Shown here one piece after another: positions 8,284-15,961 of a DNA stretch of 64,000 nt. A program made the translations under genes and the position numbers. Origin of the DNA: Bdellovibrio sp. UBA4095 (GTDB taxonomy: Bacteria > Bdellovibrionota > Bdellovibrionia > Bdellovibrionales > Bdellovibrionaceae); contig DFXZ01000005.1 in the NCBI GenBank assembly GCA_002381805.1, positions 1 through 64,000 of the forward strand, written 5' to 3'. The stretch's first letter is position 1. The number at the start of each line of letters is the position of its first letter. Below the pieces are notes generated by a model. It was given only the letters and a program-made list of their open reading frames with translations, did not search any database and was not told the DNA's origin.

Positions 8284-9813
8284 TTGCTTGAGTCAACCCT
8301 TGTGCAAAATAGCTTTATCTTAACCCTGATCATTTCTTATGTTCTTGTGGGCTGCGCTTCGATTCGTCATACGGAGCAACCCCTAGCTTTTCCTTGTGAA
8401 CCTGGAGCTTGCCAGGTAATTATTCAGGAGACGGGGCAAACCTTTCAGGCACCGTCCATGCAAAGCATAGAGCGACACCAAACACTGCATGTAGGCTACA
8501 AAACAGAAGATGGGCAAAGCTCTACTCAGGTTCTTAAAGGTTCGGTCCGCTGGTTCGACAGCGTCTTCGCCAACTCGCTTTTTGCGCTTATACCTGGTGG
8601 TTGGGTCGTTTCGGCACTTGGTATTGCCACCGATTATTACACCGAAAATATTTGGAAATTACCAAACCCTAAATCCCCGCAGCCCACGAAAAAGCAGGCT
8701 AGCACTAAAAAAGTGTCCCCCAAGTCGATAGTCATCGCCCCAATTCATTCCAACAACCCGCAACTGTCAGAATCAGCGCTGGCTCCGCTCATTGAAAAAC
8801 TTCAAAAGAGGTTTCCAGAGATAAATATTTCCTCTTATAACGATCACGGCGAAGCCTTTGAGGCCGCGGGATGGAGCTATAAACAACGCTCTACTCGAGT
8901 GTGGAAAATGTTAGACCTTTTTCAAGCACTCAATACGACACATCTGGCAGTGGCTAACCTTTCCCCAAAGCAAGGGCAGACCTATCAATTAGAAATAAAA
9001 ATCTACGATATTATAACCGATGAGCTATTCTCCGAAGAGTCCACCGTTGTGACTTTACAGGATCCAAAAGATAACCTATTCACAAGAACAAAAAATTATC
9101 TATCAACTTTGCTTCCAAACTCAGTAGGTATCTCTCAAGGTCAAACGACAAATACCGGTATGATTACCCCTGAAAACCAAGATCAAAACATTTTGATGAA
9201 GTATTACCACATCAATTCCGCTGGCAGTGCCTCTACAAACACTCCGGAAAAATTCTTTACTCTCAGTTTCACTAATGTGGAACCTCAGCAAGGAAGGAAA
9301 TTTGACTTAGTAGCCAAACTCAAAAGTGACTTTACAATTAGCCAGACGACACGGCAGTTATGGAATAACTATTTAATCACAGATTCGACAAGGACTTCAT
9401 ATAGTTTCAATAGCACCCAAGGCCCAAGAATTACCACTTACTCCATAGGTCCCGGGCTGGGTCCCGAGGTCGGCGTCGTGGGAGCTCTGGGCTATCTTTA
9501 CTTGAATTTTATTTACTCTTTAGAGTTTCAATATCACCAATTTACAGGCAATCATCCCGGATCTATGACTGATTTAGAAACCCCCTTGACCTTCAATTTA
9601 GGCTATTCACTTGCTGCGACTAAACACCTTCATTTTAGTATTAACGGCGGCATTAAGACTGCACTTGGGGGGAATTCAAATCAGCTTTATTCAAGAGCTC
9701 TCAACGAGAAAATTCAAAGCAACTTCACAAACCAGACAATATATACCTTTTCGCTGCACTATTATTTCCCCGAAATGAGGCGATTTGCACGTCAGAAACT
9801 CACCTCACTCTAG
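8284..9813 (+). CDS. Large lipoprotein with possible C-terminal beta-barrel domain
   Basis: I do not recognise the family. The protein has 509 residues from the TTG at 8284; a GTG at 8302 is an alternative start. A hydrophobic leader ends in the lipobox LVGC, so it should be lipidated. Residues 100-140 hold a glycine-rich hydrophobic turn (LIPGGWVVSALGIA) and then a Lys/Pro-rich linker. Residues 145-290 look like a soluble alpha/beta domain of the kind seen in envelope lipoproteins that assess peptidoglycan or Tol partners. From about 340 onward alternating beta-strands end in FSLHYYFPEMRRF, which suggests barrel strands. It stands alone between the hydrolase and prpC. Confidence 0.6.
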   Translation: MLESTLVQNSFILTLIISYVLVGCASIRHTEQPLAFPCEPGACQVIIQETGQTFQAPSMQSIERHQTLHVGYKTEDGQSSTQVLKGSVRWFDSVFANSLFALIPGGWVVSALGIATDYYTENIWKLPNPKSPQPTKKQASTKKVSPKSIVIAPIHSNNPQLSESALAPLIEKLQKRFPEINISSYNDHGEAFEAAGWSYKQRSTRVWKMLDLFQALNTTHLAVANLSPKQGQTYQLEIKIYDIITDELFSEESTVVTLQDPKDNLFTRTKNYLSTLLPNSVGISQGQTTNTGMITPENQDQNILMKYYHINSAGSASTNTPEKFFTLSFTNVEPQQGRKFDLVAKLKSDFTISQTTRQLWNNYLITDSTRTSYSFNSTQGPRITTYSIGPGLGPEVGVVGALGYLYLNFIYSLEFQYHQFTGNHPGSMTDLETPLTFNLGYSLAATKHLHFSINGGIKTALGGNSNQLYSRALNEKIQSNFTNQTIYTFSLHYYFPEMRRFARQKLTSL

Positions 9814-9821
9814 GTTTGCTG

Positions 9822-9851
9822 TTGACCCCTTACGGCTCGGCGTAATAGATT
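9822..9851 (+). promoter_or_regulatory. Sigma-70-like promoter of prpC
   Basis: TTGACC (9822-9827) and TAGATT (9846-9851) with an 18-nt spacer; an ATAGAT reading gives 17 nt. Downstream, TTGGTGCGC occurs twice (9874-9882 and 9899-9907) before the ribosome site. Confidence 0.45.
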
Positions 9852-9925
9852 TTGGCTCATCATTTTATATAACTTGGTGCGCTGCATAATAATCTTCATT
9901 GGTGCGCATCGCTCTCGGAGGAAAA

Positions 9926-11092
9926 ATGGCTGAATATATCAATCCCGACTACGTTCCAGAACCAGACAAAATGAATGTAAAAAAAGGTTTGGAAGGCGCA
10001 GTTATCGATACGACTTCTGTTTCTAAAGTCAATCCCGACACCAACTCTTTGATCTACCGTGGTTACCCAGTTCAAGACTTGGCAGAAAACTGCACGTTCG
10101 AAGAGGTTGCCTACTTGATGTATGATGGCGAACTTCCCAATGCCGCACAACTTGCAGAGTTCACAAAAAAAGAGCGCTCATCTCGTGATATCTCGACAAC
10201 TCTTTTGAATGTGATCAAAGCCTTGCCACAAAAATGCCATCCAATGGATTCAGTGCGCACAGCTGTTTCATTCTTGGGCTGTGAAGACCCACGCACTTGG
10301 GATGCCAGCCCAGAAACTAACTTAGACAAAGCAATTCAGTTGTTGGCAAAGATCCCAACAATGGTGGCAGCAGATTATCGCTTCAAAAAAGGTTTGGATT
10401 TCATTCCACCAAAAACTGATCTGTCTATTGCTGAAAACTTCTTCCACATGTGCTTCGGCAATGTTCCACAAGCAGAAATCGTCAAGGCGTTCGATGTCTC
10501 GTTGATCCTGTACGCTGAGCATAGCTTCAATGCATCGACTTTCACTTCTCGAGTTGTGACTTCTACACAGTCTGATATCTATTCAGCTACTGTTGCTGGC
10601 ATCGGTGCCTTGAAGGGTCCACTTCACGGCGGAGCCAACGAGCAAGTCATGCATATGATGTTGGAAATTGCTGATCCAGATAAAGCCGAACAGTGGATGC
10701 TGGACGCTCTAGCGCAAAAGAAGAAAGTTATGGGTTTCGGTCACCGCGTATACAAATCTGGTGACTCTCGCGTACCAACAATGAAGAAATATGCGCAAGT
10801 TATGGCTGATGTTATTGGCGATCAAAAATGGATGAAGATGTACAACGCTTTGGAAAAAGTCATGGTAGACAAAAAGAAAATCTATCCGAACTTGGATTTT
10901 CCAGCAGGCCCTGCTTACTACATGATGGGCTTTGAAATCGACTTCTTCACACCGATTTTCGTAATGGCCAGAACAACAGGCTGGTCAGCACACATCATGG
11001 AACAAGCTGCAAACAACCGTATTATTCGCCCACTGAGCGAGTACATCGGCTCTGAACAGCGTAAGGTGACCCCACTGAGCGAACGCCGCTAG
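9926..11092 (+). CDS. prpC: 2-methylcitrate synthase / citrate synthase
   Basis: Condenses oxaloacetate with propionyl-CoA (2-methylcitrate) and usually also acetyl-CoA (citrate). At 388 residues it has the short citrate-synthase length typical of PrpC-type dimers. Catalytic motifs are present: LKGPLHGGANE with the first active-site His, VMGFGHRVYK with the second, and the C-terminal ARTTGWSAHIMEQ that binds CoA and substrate. The ATG at 9926 is supported by GGAGG 4 nt upstream. With prpD and prpB in the same window it is most simply the methylcitrate synthase, although sequence alone does not exclude that it is the cell's main citrate synthase. Confidence 0.88.
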   Translation: MAEYINPDYVPEPDKMNVKKGLEGAVIDTTSVSKVNPDTNSLIYRGYPVQDLAENCTFEEVAYLMYDGELPNAAQLAEFTKKERSSRDISTTLLNVIKALPQKCHPMDSVRTAVSFLGCEDPRTWDASPETNLDKAIQLLAKIPTMVAADYRFKKGLDFIPPKTDLSIAENFFHMCFGNVPQAEIVKAFDVSLILYAEHSFNASTFTSRVVTSTQSDIYSATVAGIGALKGPLHGGANEQVMHMMLEIADPDKAEQWMLDALAQKKKVMGFGHRVYKSGDSRVPTMKKYAQVMADVIGDQKWMKMYNALEKVMVDKKKIYPNLDFPAGPAYYMMGFEIDFFTPIFVMARTTGWSAHIMEQAANNRIIRPLSEYIGSEQRKVTPLSERR

Positions 11093-11124
11093 ACCTTCCT
11101 TTTATTATTCAATTAGATTTATCG

Positions 11125-11157
11125 AAAAAGCCTCAGCGATTGCCGAGGCTTTTTTTA
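11125..11157 (+). terminator. Terminator after prpC
   Basis: AAAAGCCTC / GAGGCTTTT stem (11126-11134 with 11145-11153) around AGCGATTGCC, followed by a T-run. Confidence 0.9.
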
Positions 11158-11254
11158 TAAGTAGTAAACTCCACTCATTTCCGGTATTTTTCTGATATCC
11201 CTAAGAAGGAAGAGCAGCATATGAATATGTTTGCTTAAGCTGGTCCGAACGAAG

Positions 11255-11794
11255 CTATAGGGCGATCTTCTGCCCATCAAAATACAGGCGCTCTCGATTG
11301 TATTCCAGAAGCATTCTTTGAGTGTCTAAAGAATTTCTCTGAGCAATCAAACTTTGCCGAGACATCGGAACAGCCAATATATAATCGCTCTTTGCCAATA
11401 AATTTTTAAATTCGAATTCCTGCCATTTCTTAAAACCGCGTTGCTCTCTGCGCGAGCGCAGTAAGTCTGTCATTGCTATGATATGACTCGCCAGATCCTG
11501 AGTGTACTGTCGCTCAAGAGTACTAAGGTCAACACCCCTTTTCCATCTTTGCAATACACCTAAGGATGAAACCCGCAGGTAGTCAGGAATTTGCCGATCC
11601 AATCTGTCGGCCGAAGCCACCGCCGTTGCTAATCGCTGTCGAATTTCACCAGCGATTCCGTTTTTGGCCATCGCAGCGACCTTTAATGGCTGTCTCACTT
11701 TGAGATTTGCCTTTCCTTGCGCAACAAATGCCCAAGAGGTAGCAGTCAGAAGCGATATAGTAATAACCAAAGCAAAAGATCTTCTCAATCTCAT
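11255..11794 (-). CDS. Secreted hypothetical protein, 179 aa
   Basis: A signal peptide (MRLRRSFALVITISLLTATSWA) is followed by a 157-residue mature part rich in Arg, Leu and Gln. It is almost entirely helical, with heptad-like spacing over residues 60-150 (IRQRLATAVASADRLDRQI, LASHIIAMTDLLRSRREQRG). It may be a periplasmic coiled-coil or adaptor, but no family is recognised. The ATG at 11794 is preferred over one 33 nt upstream because GAGGAACACGAG precedes it and it starts exactly at the basic end of the signal peptide. It is divergent from the phosphatase gene, with about 115 nt of shared upstream DNA. Confidence 0.7.
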   Translation of the reverse strand: MRLRRSFALVITISLLTATSWAFVAQGKANLKVRQPLKVAAMAKNGIAGEIRQRLATAVASADRLDRQIPDYLRVSSLGVLQRWKRGVDLSTLERQYTQDLASHIIAMTDLLRSRREQRGFKKWQEFEFKNLLAKSDYILAVPMSRQSLIAQRNSLDTQRMLLEYNRERLYFDGQKIAL

Positions 11795-11909
11795 CTCGTG
11801 TTCCTCACTTATCCTTACTAAATTCAAGATCAGTGCCGCGTATCAGATTGAGATTGCCAAAATGGGCAAAGTCTATTTTGATGACTTTCCAGCAAGTAAA
11901 GGAGAGATC

Positions 11910-12923
11910 ATGAAAAAAATCATCTTACTCGCCCTCCTCATCGGTGGCTGCGCACTTAAGCCTAATTCCGCAGAAAGTTCCAATGCTTTGACTCCGTCTG
12001 AAATTTATATTTCAACTTTGCCCTCGCGAGGAATCAGCGAAGAGGCCGTTACCAAGTTTGCTTTCGGCAGCTGTGCAAACCAAGATGCTCCTCAACCAAT
12101 TTGGTCCGTCATAGGCCGTCATGAAACAGATCTGTTTCTTTTTATGGGAGACAACGTTTATGCCAGCAGTCTTTTCCAAAAACCCATCGCCGAACAATAC
12201 CGTAAGCTTGATCAAATCCCAGAATACCGAGCGGTCCGGGAAAAAACCCCCTTCATGGCGGTATGGGATGATCATGATTATGGACAAAAAGATGGCGATG
12301 GCAGCTACTCGGGAAAAGCAAATGCCCGACGGGATTTCATAAATTATTGGACATATGTTCGCAACAGCCGTCCCCTTGAATTGGATGGAATTTACCACTC
12401 CAAACTCATTGGCCCTAAAAGACAAATCACTCAAGTGCTCATGCTCGATACACGCTACTTCCGAACTGATAAACAACTCCTCGGAGAAGCGCAATGGCAA
12501 TGGCTGGAAAATGAGCTGCGCAAACCTGCCCATCTGCGCATTCTCGTTAGCAGTATTCAGTTCATCGCGGAAGAACATCGTTTTGAAAAGTGGAGCAACT
12601 ACCCGGACGAAAAAAAACGTCTGATTGCTTTACTGCAAAAGCTGAAAACAAAAAATTTAATTATCCTTAGTGGCGATCGTCACCGAGGCAGTATTGCTAA
12701 AATGGAAATACCCGGCTTTGGAACTCTGTACGATATCACTGCAAGTTCCATAAACCGTCCCCGCCCCGAAGATGAAAATGACAAAAGTTATATCGCTCCA
12801 GCGTTTAAAGAAGAAAACTTTGGCCTGGCTCATATCGATTGGAAAGAGAAACACCTTCGCGTCGAACTGCGTGACAAACAAGACAACATCGTCAGCCACA
12901 TAACAATGAAACTTAAAAACTGA
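11910..12923 (+). CDS. PhoD-like phosphatase/phosphodiesterase lipoprotein
   Basis: The protein has 337 residues, starting at the ATG with GGAGAG upstream. A short lipoprotein signal ends in LIGGC (Cys18), so the enzyme is anchored in the envelope. The metallophosphoesterase fold of the PhoD family is shown in order by AFGSCANQ, MGDNVYA, VWDDHDYG, MLDTRYFR and the C-terminal LSGDRHRGS. These hold the Asp/Asn/His ligands for the metal centre. The family cleaves phosphomono- and diesters, for instance in teichoic acids, phospholipids or nucleotides. The substrate here is unknown; phosphate scavenging from prey debris is a reasonable inference. Confidence 0.85.
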   Translation: MKKIILLALLIGGCALKPNSAESSNALTPSEIYISTLPSRGISEEAVTKFAFGSCANQDAPQPIWSVIGRHETDLFLFMGDNVYASSLFQKPIAEQYRKLDQIPEYRAVREKTPFMAVWDDHDYGQKDGDGSYSGKANARRDFINYWTYVRNSRPLELDGIYHSKLIGPKRQITQVLMLDTRYFRTDKQLLGEAQWQWLENELRKPAHLRILVSSIQFIAEEHRFEKWSNYPDEKKRLIALLQKLKTKNLIILSGDRHRGSIAKMEIPGFGTLYDITASSINRPRPEDENDKSYIAPAFKEENFGLAHIDWKEKHLRVELRDKQDNIVSHITMKLKN

Positions 12924-12940
12924 TCCAGCCTATGGTTCGT

Positions 12941-12962
12941 AGCTACTTCTTCAGAAGTAGCT
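12941..12962. terminator. Palindromic hairpin between convergent genes
   Basis: AGCTACTTCT-TC-AGAAGTAGCT is a perfect 10-bp inverted repeat between the phosphatase gene and the convergent 146-aa membrane protein gene. It lacks a T-run on either side but is well placed to terminate both transcripts. Confidence 0.5.
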
Positions 12963-13010
12963 TGGCTCGTTCCTAAGAGATCACCATTCAAAGTCATTTA
13001 CAATTGTTGG

Positions 13011-13451
13011 CTAAATGGACCGAGAAACCAATCGGCCCTTTTCTTTTTCCTTAAGTGCCTTTGCCTTATCAGGAGTGATCGTCGGAAGATTCAAAGGCTT
13101 GGTTAAAAGATACTTTGGATCCTGACGGCGCTGATCGAGGCGATCTTTAACTTTGCCTGCGGCAAGCTCCGGCTTTTTTAAATAAAGCACTGGATCGAAG
13201 CCACACTGGCGGCAAACTACGGAAAGTCTCCAGCGAATTTGCAAGAACAGTTCAGAGATCACAAGACACACAACAAAGACCACCATGACTCGGGGATCGA
13301 ACTCTTGCCAAAGCGCGAACATAATCACAATGGAAGCCATTGAAGCCGCCAACAAATTCATTAACGAAATTCGCTTCTTTCGATAGATACGACGAGGGCT
13401 TTTACAGAAAGCACAGTAGCAATTGTTTTTGTCTTCAAAGAGTCCAAACAT
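13011..13451 (-). CDS. Small membrane protein with two CxxC zinc-ribbon pairs
   Basis: The protein has 146 residues. Two Cys pairs, CAFC near residue 13 and CRQC near residue 80, flank two adjacent hydrophobic segments (about 31-48 and 53-70, with a short polar break). The metal-binding knuckles would therefore lie together on one side of the membrane. The C-terminal 60 residues are basic and Pro/Lys-rich. I know of no named family; it resembles the many short zinc-ribbon membrane proteins of unknown role. No convincing ribosome site is present, and its start lies only 79 nt from the divergent envelope gene. Confidence 0.65.
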   Translation of the reverse strand: MFGLFEDKNNCYCAFCKSPRRIYRKKRISLMNLLAASMASIVIMFALWQEFDPRVMVVFVVCLVISELFLQIRWRLSVVCRQCGFDPVLYLKKPELAAGKVKDRLDQRRQDPKYLLTKPLNLPTITPDKAKALKEKEKGRLVSRSI

Positions 13452-13496
13452 ATAACCAGTGTGCCAAAAACGTGGTCTAGAACGAAAGATGATTTT

Positions 13497-13524
13497 TTGA
13501 TATTCTGCAAACCCTTGCTACAAT
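13497..13524 (+). promoter_or_regulatory. Promoter placed for a leaderless transcript (gene at 13530)
   Basis: TTGATA (13497-13502), 16-nt spacer, TACAAT (13519-13524) with an extended TGC before it. The ATG begins 5 nt after the -10 box, so transcription should start at or next to the start codon. Confidence 0.65.
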
Positions 13525-13529
13525 TAGGT

Positions 13530-14189
13530 ATGCAGAGACTGAAATCAATCCCATTCGTTCTGGTTACTTTGTTCTTGTTTGCAACCCCTACCATGGTCCA
13601 GGCTTACTCCGCCGACAGTGACTATGAAGAAGTCAGTTACGATGACCTGCTCAATGAGTTAAGCGCCAAAAAGAAGCATGTCATTAAAAACCAAACCAGT
13701 TCCTTTGACGATGTCCGCCTGCATGCAGGAATCGGCTACGTGAATTCTTTCTCGAATATCTCTACCAATAATAAGAACTTCAACCGACATGCGAATGGCA
13801 TCCAGCTCTCACTTGGAATGGATTTGTTTTCATCGAACTGGTATTCCGAGGGCGTGTTTAGAAATTATGGAATCACCAGCTTTGGTACCGAAGAGCTTTC
13901 TCTGAAGGAGTTCGACTTAAAAGTTGGTTACAAGGATTTGCTCGAAGGCATTTGGTCTTTCACCTTAAGTGCCGGGCTGTCGAATCGCTTCATGCGCTTT
14001 TCCGATCCCACTCAGAACATTAATGTCAGTGCCACCACCCCTTCGCTGGTAACCTCTGCCGGTTTTTTAGCTCAGGTCCACAGGAATGTTTCGTTGGGTG
14101 CTGAAGTTAATGGACGCACTTCGATGATCAGTCAAACGGCGGATCGCAACAGCTTTGACTTTGCATTTCGTATAAACACATCCCTATAA
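13530..14189 (+). CDS. Outer-membrane beta-barrel protein, small
   Basis: The protein has 219 residues with a signal peptide (cut about residue 25, after MVQA). A short acidic region (YEEVSYDDLLNELSAKKK) precedes a series of amphipathic strands rich in Gly, Ser and aromatic residues that runs to the end (SFDFAFRINTSL). This matches an 8-stranded OmpA/OmpW-size barrel. The ATG at 13530 is the only start that gives a complete signal peptide without an unlikely extension. It follows a strong -10 box by 5 nt and so is probably translated from a leaderless mRNA. No transport motif is evident; a structural role is most likely. Confidence 0.7.
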   Translation: MQRLKSIPFVLVTLFLFATPTMVQAYSADSDYEEVSYDDLLNELSAKKKHVIKNQTSSFDDVRLHAGIGYVNSFSNISTNNKNFNRHANGIQLSLGMDLFSSNWYSEGVFRNYGITSFGTEELSLKEFDLKVGYKDLLEGIWSFTLSAGLSNRFMRFSDPTQNINVSATTPSLVTSAGFLAQVHRNVSLGAEVNGRTSMISQTADRNSFDFAFRINTSL

Positions 14190-14190
14190 T
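14161..14190 (+). promoter_or_regulatory. Promoter placed for a leaderless transcript (gene at 14196)
   Basis: TTGCAT (14161-14166), 18-nt spacer, consensus TATAAT (14185-14190), which overlaps the stop codon of the preceding gene. The GTG start follows 5 nt later. Confidence 0.65.
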
Positions 14191-14195
14191 GAGAT

Positions 14196-14867
14196 GTGAC
14201 TTTTATCCTGTTTATACTTTCCAGCGCAGTCGTTCTTATAGGTCTGGCTATTCTTGGCAATCGCCTCAGAGCCGCTCAAGTCTTTCACTTTTCCTTAAAG
14301 CCTAACTGCCTCTTAACTCGATGGCCTGTCCTTTTTGTGACCGGCCCACGATCTCTTTTCTATTTCAGCTCTTACTGGAACATCTACTCTTCATATTTGG
14401 CGGAGCATGGCTATGAAACCTTCACTCTGCACCTACCTTGGAGCAATCTCGAAGCAAGAAGGAAAAGATTCGAGGAGTTTCTAAAGATTCAAGAACAGTC
14501 TGGCAAACGCTTTCATCTTTTTATGGACCCCGCGACCCTGCATGACTTGGACATTTTACTGCGTGACCCCGGTCACAACTGTCTCGCCAGTTTGACCGAA
14601 ATCGGCGATGCCCCGACCCTGTCTCTAACCCGTCACGGATTGCAACCCTATCCTCTCGTCAGCGGCACCGTCGAATGCAAGCTCGCAGGCAAGGTTCCAC
14701 TCTCGCTGCGAGCCACCTACCAGCTGCACAGATTGTTTATCAGAAGACACGACATTATTTCCTTAAGTGCCTTAGGTGCTTGCGAGGAAACAGCTCTTGA
14801 GAATGCATCTTTGGTATTATCTCGTGCCCAAACTTTAGCGGAAATGGACCTTAGAGAATCCCGATAA
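14196..14867 (+). CDS. Hypothetical membrane-anchored alpha/beta-hydrolase-like protein
   Basis: The protein has 223 residues from a GTG. One N-terminal hydrophobic segment (ILFILSSAVVLIGLAIL) anchors it. The following WPVLFVTGPRSLFYFSSYW and LAEHGYETFTLHLPW have the beta-strand, oxyanion-turn and helix rhythm of an alpha/beta hydrolase. The usual GxSxG nucleophile elbow is not found, so it is either a degenerate member or a different Rossmann-like fold. Its neighbours are an envelope barrel upstream and a Yip1-like membrane protein downstream. Each gene has its own promoter, so they are not clearly an operon. Function unknown. Confidence 0.6.
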   Translation: MTFILFILSSAVVLIGLAILGNRLRAAQVFHFSLKPNCLLTRWPVLFVTGPRSLFYFSSYWNIYSSYLAEHGYETFTLHLPWSNLEARRKRFEEFLKIQEQSGKRFHLFMDPATLHDLDILLRDPGHNCLASLTEIGDAPTLSLTRHGLQPYPLVSGTVECKLAGKVPLSLRATYQLHRLFIRRHDIISLSALGACEETALENASLVLSRAQTLAEMDLRESR

Positions 14868-14875
14868 AGATTCAC

Positions 14876-14904
14876 TTGCATGCACTGGTCCTTGGTGATG
14901 CAAT
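14876..14904 (+). promoter_or_regulatory. Promoter placed for a leaderless transcript (gene at 14911)
   Basis: TTGCAT (14876-14881), 17-nt spacer, TGCAAT (14899-14904) with TGA before it as an extended -10. The ATG begins after exactly 6 nt, the +1 position, and there is no ribosome binding site. Confidence 0.6.
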
Positions 14905-14910
14905 AAGCCT

Positions 14911-15495
14911 ATGAGCGACTACCGTGATGTGACACCCCAAGAGCAAAAGCCTTCGCCATCTTTCAATAGTGCCAAAGAGGTCGTTCAATACCTCATCAGT
15001 TATATGAAGCAGCCCATTGAAAAAATCAAAACGCTGCCTGATTGGCCGTGGATGGTTCTTTTGGTCACGCTGATTATACTTTCGATCACGTCAGGAGTTC
15101 TGACGGGCTTGGTTCCACCTAACTTCTTCCGAGTCATGAGCGGTCTCATTATCTCTCCAGTCGTCAATGTCGTGACGACTTTTATAGGTTCACTTTTTAT
15201 CTATTATTATTTTCAAGTCTTCGAAAAGAGAACTTGCTCATTACGCAAAATCTTCACCTTGCTCTTGTTTGCGAATATACCGTTTTTAGTATTTCTGATT
15301 GGCTCCGAAGTTATTCCGCCATTAACACTGGTCGGTTTTGCTTTCACAGCTCTACTTCTGGCGGTAGGCCTATCAGAAAACTTCAATATGGAAAAACGCA
15401 GAGCTATTCGCTTGGTCACGATCTTATTCGCAATAGTTTTTATGATTTGGCTTTGGAATCGAATCGATATGTCGAGGATAGATCAGCTAAGCTAA
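14911..15495 (+). CDS. Yip1-like polytopic membrane protein
   Basis: The protein has 194 residues with a hydrophilic N-terminal 45. Five hydrophobic segments follow at about 47-67, 78-105, 117-130, 133-150 and 168-184. Spacing and the pattern FFRVMSGLIISPVVNVVTTFIGSLFIYYYFQ (in outline) recall bacterial Yip1-domain proteins, inner-membrane proteins of poorly known role. The stop codon lies in a GCTAA tandem repeat shared with the convergent dut gene. The start codon coincides with the predicted transcription start, implying a leaderless mRNA. No substrate or partner is suggested by the neighbours. Confidence 0.65.
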   Translation: MSDYRDVTPQEQKPSPSFNSAKEVVQYLISYMKQPIEKIKTLPDWPWMVLLVTLIILSITSGVLTGLVPPNFFRVMSGLIISPVVNVVTTFIGSLFIYYYFQVFEKRTCSLRKIFTLLLFANIPFLVFLIGSEVIPPLTLVGFAFTALLLAVGLSENFNMEKRRAIRLVTILFAIVFMIWLWNRIDMSRIDQLS

Positions 15496-15500
15496 GCTAA
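15486..15500. repeat. Three tandem GCTAA units spanning two convergent stop codons
   Basis: GCTAA x3 plus a partial GCT (15486-15503). The TAA at 15493-15495 ends the plus-strand membrane protein and CTA at 15497-15499 ends dut on the minus strand. Gain or loss of a 5-nt unit would keep a stop close by in either frame. Confidence 0.8.
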
Positions 15501-15946
15501 GCTCGGCCTGTTGATCCAAATCCACCGGCACCACGCTCGGTTTCATTCAACTCATCGACTAGTTCGAACTGAGCTTGATAAACCGGGGCTAACACCAGCT
15601 GAGCACAACGCTCTTGATCGTTGATAACAACTGCTTCGTTCCCCAGATTGATAACGATGATCTTCACTTCTCCGCGATAATCAGCATCAATCGTTCCCGG
15701 CGTATTTAAAACGGTCAAACCACTTTTTGCCGCCCAACCACTGCGAGGGCGAGCCTGGATTTCATATCCCAAGGGAATTTCAAAGCTAAGGCCCGTAGGA
15801 ATTAAAGCTCTTTCCCCTGGGTTTAGCAAAACAGGCCCTGCAAGTTGAGCGCGTACATCAAAACCACTGGCACCCAAAGACTGATACTGAGGAAGCTCCC
15901 CGTGAAAGTTCTCAAGTTTTTTGATTTTAACGGTCAGCTTTTGCAT
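15497..15946 (-). CDS. dut: dUTP diphosphatase
   Basis: Hydrolyses dUTP to dUMP and pyrophosphate, keeping uracil out of DNA and supplying dTMP synthesis. The trimeric dUTPase motifs appear in order over 149 residues: ASGFDVRA (motif 1), RPRSGWAAKSGL (2), TPGTIDADYRGEVKIIVIN (3), QERCAQLVL (4) and the C-terminal flexible lid RGAGGFGSTGR (5). A GGGGG ribosome site precedes the ATG. It is the last gene of the minus-strand pnp-M16-dut group, 15 nt after the M16 gene, a neighbour order that is common in several bacterial phyla. Confidence 0.95.
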   Translation of the reverse strand: MQKLTVKIKKLENFHGELPQYQSLGASGFDVRAQLAGPVLLNPGERALIPTGLSFEIPLGYEIQARPRSGWAAKSGLTVLNTPGTIDADYRGEVKIIVINLGNEAVVINDQERCAQLVLAPVYQAQFELVDELNETERGAGGFGSTGRA

Positions 15947-15961
15947 AGAACCCCCTGCAGA

